Shown one piece after another: positions 20,985 through 23,771 of a DNA stretch of 23,771 nucleotides. Below the pieces are notes generated by a model, which searched no databases, was not told the DNA's origin, and saw only the letters and a list, made by a program, of their open reading frames with translations. Location: the NCBI GenBank assembly GCA_030668025.1, contig DAOUUT010000018.1:1-23771 (forward strand), in the 5' to 3' direction. Position 1 is the first letter of the stretch. Every line of letters starts with the position of its first letter. Source of the stretch: Promethearchaeota archaeon. Lineage in GTDB: Archaea; Asgardarchaeota; Lokiarchaeia; Sigynarchaeales; SOKP01. A program made the position numbers and the translations under genes.

Positions 20985-21914
20985 ATGAAATACGTATACG
21001 GACCTGTTCCTAGCAGACGATTAGGAAAATCGTTAGGAATTGACCCTATTCCTTCGAAAACCTGCAATTATCAGTGTATTTATTGTCAATTGGGAAAAAC
21101 AACTAATTTTACCAACGAAAGGAAGGATTTTTGTCCAAAAGAAGAGATTATTAAAGAGATGGAAGAGTCTATTATCCTTAATAAAAATAAGTTTGATTAC
21201 ATAACATTTGTAGGTAGTGGGGAACCTACATTATGCAAAAGTTTAGGCGAATTGATTTTAAGAGCAAAAAACTTATCTGAAAAACCGATTTGTGTAATAA
21301 CTAATGGTAGTTTCTTATATCGCGAAGATGTAAAGGATGAACTTATGTTTTCTGATGTTGTTTTACCTACTTTAGATGCGGGAGATGAAAAATTATTCAT
21401 TAAAATAAATCGTTCTCATCCTTCCATTAAGTTTGAAAAAATGATTCAAGGATACATTGATTTTAGAAAAGAATTCAACGGTAAATTCTGGATAGAAATA
21501 ATGTTAATGAAGGGAATAAACGATTCTAAAGAAGAACTATTAAAAATAAAAAATAAATTAGATTTAATCAAACCCGATAGAATTGACATTAACGTTCCAA
21601 TAAGACCTCCCACTGAAAGTTGGGTACAAATTCCCGATAAAAACATTATTCCGATTTTAAACGATGTTTTTGGAGAATATAATAATATTAATTTTCCTGA
21701 GCGAGGAAAATTTAGTGTTTTTAGTTCAAATTTCGAAATGGAATTAAAGAAATTACTTGAAAGACATCCAATGAGACAAGAACAAATTTTTGAAACATTT
21801 TGTTCAAAAAAGTTTAATGAGCAAGATTTATTACTTCAATTGAACGCTCTAGCATCGCAGAAAAAGATTAAAAAAACAATTTACAATGACCAGACCTTTT
21901 GGAAATTAATATAA
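20985..21914 (+). CDS. Radical SAM protein (COG0731-like)
   Basis: 309 aa. The CxxxCxxC motif for the [4Fe-4S]-SAM cluster is C27, C31, C34. The opening YGPVPSRRLGKSLGID, the GSGEPTL segment and ITNGSF are typical of the COG0731 branch of Fe-S oxidoreductases. The C-terminal 60 residues (about 250-309) are a winged-helix-like helical region. The substrate is not known; wyosine synthesis (TYW1) belongs to a related branch but the usual partner domain is absent here. It is plus-strand, 41 bases after the IscU-like gene and 24 bases before the TrmO-like gene. Confidence 0.83.
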   Translation: MKYVYGPVPSRRLGKSLGIDPIPSKTCNYQCIYCQLGKTTNFTNERKDFCPKEEIIKEMEESIILNKNKFDYITFVGSGEPTLCKSLGELILRAKNLSEKPICVITNGSFLYREDVKDELMFSDVVLPTLDAGDEKLFIKINRSHPSIKFEKMIQGYIDFRKEFNGKFWIEIMLMKGINDSKEELLKIKNKLDLIKPDRIDINVPIRPPTESWVQIPDKNIIPILNDVFGEYNNINFPERGKFSVFSSNFEMELKKLLERHPMRQEQIFETFCSKKFNEQDLLLQLNALASQKKIKKTIYNDQTFWKLI

Positions 21915-21937
21915 TAACCATAACCTAATTAGTAGCT

Positions 21938-22429
21938 ATGCCAGTTTGTACGAAATGTCAAAAGGAAAAAGGATTAGACCAACTTGATAAATTTGACGAC
22001 AAGTTCATATGTTATTCGTGTTTATATCAGAACAATAAGCCGTTTAAGATCTTTCCAATCGGTTTCGTAGAGAATCAATTAGAACGAGGGGAAGGATTTG
22101 GGCTGAAAGGGAGTAGAAAAAATATCTCTAAAATCCGCCTTTTTGAATCTCAAAGACTATTTCTTTACAAATTGGAAGAAGACGAATGGGTTACTGTTGT
22201 ATATTATTTTCATAAACAGCGTAATATTCGATCGACTTTTTCTCGAGGAATTGACGGGAAAAAGGTAGGTATTTTCGCTTCTCGGACGCCTAATCGATTA
22301 TCTCGCATTGGAATTACTAACGTTAAACTAGTTAAAATAGAAGACACTACACTATTCGTCAAAAATCTCGACGCGATTAATGGAACGCCAATTTTAGATG
22401 TTAAATTAGGTTCTAAAACGAGATGGTAG
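21938..22429 (+). CDS. TrmO/TsaA-family tRNA (t6A37) methyltransferase-like protein with N-terminal zinc ribbon
   Basis: 163 aa. Residues 1-30 are a zinc-ribbon with C4, C7, C25, C28. Residues about 38-163 are the TsaA beta-barrel: FPIGFVEN, a VVYYFHK strand, FASRTPNRLSRIGIT (binding SAM and the tRNA), and LDAINGTPILDVK near the end. TrmO methylates N6 of t6A at position 37 of tRNA-Thr. The added ribbon is not part of the classical E. coli enzyme and could aid RNA binding. The Asp-Pro-Arg-type motif near 115-120 appears in slightly changed form. It ends two bases from the convergent Sir2 gene. Confidence 0.82.
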   Translation: MPVCTKCQKEKGLDQLDKFDDKFICYSCLYQNNKPFKIFPIGFVENQLERGEGFGLKGSRKNISKIRLFESQRLFLYKLEEDEWVTVVYYFHKQRNIRSTFSRGIDGKKVGIFASRTPNRLSRIGITNVKLVKIEDTTLFVKNLDAINGTPILDVKLGSKTRW

Positions 22430-22431
22430 TT

Positions 22432-23172
22432 TTAATAATTCAAAAATTCTTTTAATTTTAATAATACTTCTGACGCTTTCCCTTTTAAAAAAATGTCGAC
22501 TATAGAATTGGTGTATTTTGATTCTTCAATGTTAATCTCTATAAATTTTGCTCTATTTTTCTCTGCAATATAAGGTATTGTAGATGCGGGCATAATTTCT
22601 CCTGTAGTTCCAATTAAAAGAAATACATCTGCGAGAGATGCTTCCTTAATTGATTCACTAAGAACCTCTTGAGGTATAGGTTCGCTAAAAAATACAAAAT
22701 CTGGCTTTAATAGACCATTACACTTAGAACAATAAGGAGGAATTGTTTCAAGAAGCATAGTATTATTATATTTACTATTACAAGCTACACATGTTAATGT
22801 TTGCGAGGTTCCATGGAATTCTAGAACGTTTTTACTTCCGCCTTCTTGATGTAGATTATCAATATTTTGAGTTATTATTGATTTAATGTATCCTTTTTTT
22901 TCCATTTCAGCAAGCACATAGTGGGCATCGTTAGGTTTTGCCTGTCCAAAAAAATCGTAAAATATTTCTTTAATTAAACTCCAAGATTTTTTCGGATGCG
23001 TTAAAAAATAATTAGTTTCTAAAAAAATAGGATTATATTTGTTCCATAATCCATCTTCCCCACGGAATGTTGGGATCCCACTTTCTACGGAAACACCTGC
23101 CCCAGTAAAAACTACTAAATGTCGTGATTCGGAGATCCATTTACTTGCTAAACGATATAGGTCCTCATCCAA
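22432..23172 (-). CDS. Sir2-family NAD-dependent deacylase
   Basis: 246 aa, the usual length for archaeal/bacterial CobB-type sirtuins. NAD-binding GAGVSVESGIPTFRG is at 24-38, QNID at 102-105, and the catalytic His of FHG is H120. The zinc is held by C128, C131, C148 and C151. The GTTG-x-x-x-PAS segment (about 188-196) matches the family, with Thr in place of the more usual Ser. The TTG start has AGGGGAT upstream; an ATG two bases later is out of frame. Targets could be lysine-acetylated chromatin or metabolic proteins. Confidence 0.88.
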   Translation of the reverse strand: MDEDLYRLASKWISESRHLVVFTGAGVSVESGIPTFRGEDGLWNKYNPIFLETNYFLTHPKKSWSLIKEIFYDFFGQAKPNDAHYVLAEMEKKGYIKSIITQNIDNLHQEGGSKNVLEFHGTSQTLTCVACNSKYNNTMLLETIPPYCSKCNGLLKPDFVFFSEPIPQEVLSESIKEASLADVFLLIGTTGEIMPASTIPYIAEKNRAKFIEINIEESKYTNSIVDIFLKGKASEVLLKLKEFLNY

Positions 23173-23233
23173 ATTTTTATCCCCTATTTACCTATTTACT
23201 AAAATAATAATTACAAAAAAAATATAAATATTT

Positions 23234-23440
23234 ATGGAAAAAATTTTTTGTTGCTGGTACGATGAGACATCTGCGATGAAACGAGCTTATGATAAAGGTT
23301 TGATAGATAAAAAGTGGGTTGAAAATTACTGCTGGAACGAAGGTAAAAATTGTATTCGAAAAAAAAGATTTGAAGAAGAGGGATATATATCACCTGACTA
23401 TGTTCTTCCAGATGGGAGCGAGGATTCTAAATTAAAATAG
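23234..23440 (+). CDS. Small Cys-containing conserved protein of unknown function
   Basis: 68 aa. It has a Cys pair near the start (C6, C7) and two more at about C33 and C40, and ends in a segment with YISPDYVLPDG. This resembles small anaerobe proteins with a WY/CW ... CVRY ... DWMLPDG pattern that I have seen in methanogens but cannot name. The cysteines might bind an Fe-S cluster or zinc. It is divergent from the Sir2 gene, 61 bases away, and converges with the zinc-ribbon gene at 23451. Confidence 0.6.
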   Translation: MEKIFCCWYDETSAMKRAYDKGLIDKKWVENYCWNEGKNCIRKKRFEEEGYISPDYVLPDGSEDSKLK

Positions 23441-23450
23441 TTTTCTAAGA

Positions 23451-23678
23451 TTAATTAATTGTTCCAGAGTATGTAAATGTATGATGGTTCATTTTAATAT
23501 AATATCCTCGATCAGTTCCTATTACTTTTCCACAATTTGGGCATTTTAACTCTTTATTTTTTAGTGGCGCATAATATTTTTGAATACGACTTTTATAACA
23601 ACGATGGATGTTTCCTTTTCCCAATTTCACGTATTTAATAATATTCTCTTTACATTTAGCACATTTGATGATAATCAT
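23451..23678 (-). CDS. Small zinc-ribbon protein
   Basis: 75 aa. A CAKC pair at residues 6-9, a lone Cys at 27, and CPNCG near 46-50 give a likely treble-clef or zinc-ribbon. The Lys-rich middle suggests nucleic-acid binding. An open frame on the opposite strand from 23580 to the window end also exists, but it has low-complexity Phe/Ser composition, so this minus-strand frame is preferred. No recognised family name. It ends 10 bases from the convergent gene. Confidence 0.6.
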   Translation of the reverse strand: MIIIKCAKCKENIIKYVKLGKGNIHRCYKSRIQKYYAPLKNKELKCPNCGKVIGTDRGYYIKMNHHTFTYSGTIN

Positions 23679-23771
23679 TCTTATTCTTTTCTTTTCTGCA
23701 TTTATATTTATGAATATCCATCAAATTATTTAAAAAAACCTAAAAAGATTTTCAAAGTGCCAAAATATTAA

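Noticed and set aside
23580..23771. Plus-strand open frame at the right window edge
   Set aside because: Low-complexity Phe/Ser/Tyr composition, overlaps the zinc-ribbon gene on the other strand, and has no recognisable domain.

Overview
The window is AT-rich and archaeal in character. It has archaeal TATA boxes upstream of several starts, poly-T termination tracts, a formylmethanofuran dehydrogenase (Fwd) type operon, an Nbp35/Mrp ATPase and a DtxR-type regulator. A roadblock/longin-like small protein at 16062-16568 and the mix of Wood-Ljungdahl-type genes with MttB-family methyltransferase and HEPN genes suggest an Asgard (Lokiarchaeota-like) anaerobe. That placement is an inference, not proven by a marker gene. 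No rRNA, tRNA, CRISPR array, transposase or integrase was seen.

Layout. (1) 1-2800, plus strand: the tail of an unidentified gene, then a 391-aa protein with kinase-like motifs, then a coiled-coil/helical protein whose coding signal begins upstream of its first canonical start codon. The three are tightly packed and none is recognised. (2) 2822-6670, minus strand: a compact operon of a multi-cluster Fe-S protein, FwdB, FwdD and FwdA. Both catalytic subunits have substitutions at positions recalled as catalytic in the family. (3) 6836-9623, plus strand: an MttB-family methyltransferase, a PIG-L deacetylase, and a HEPN gene broken by one in-frame TGA. (4) 9780-11177: a GPH/MFS symporter.

(5) 11204-15774 and 19006-20944: an Fe-S/metal-cluster handling region. 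It holds two MinD-type ATPases with inserted ferredoxin domains (ATGA overlap), an Mrp/Nbp35 ATPase, four NifX/MTH1175-type (PF02579) proteins, a DUF5320 Gly-rich protein, a DtxR-like regulator and an IscU/NifU-like scaffold. This gene set resembles the anaerobe-specific ORP (orange protein) clusters known from Desulfovibrio. Intergenic sequences beside these genes share TGAAT/ATTCA inverted repeats that could be a common operator. (6) 16062-18973: the roadblock-like protein, a DUF89 phosphatase-like protein and a second MFS transporter, placed between the two halves of region 5.

(7) 20985-23678: a radical SAM protein, a TrmO-like tRNA methyltransferase with an added zinc ribbon, a Sir2 deacylase and two small Cys-rich proteins.

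How the genes fit together: C1 chemistry (Fwd-like plus MttB-like) and assembly or trafficking of Fe-S or other metal clusters dominate. The electron-carrying ferredoxin domains recur in both blocks. The most notable points are the altered active sites of the Fwd-like complex, the ORP-like cluster with its putative shared operator, and the uncharacterised kinase-like/coiled-coil operon at the left edge.
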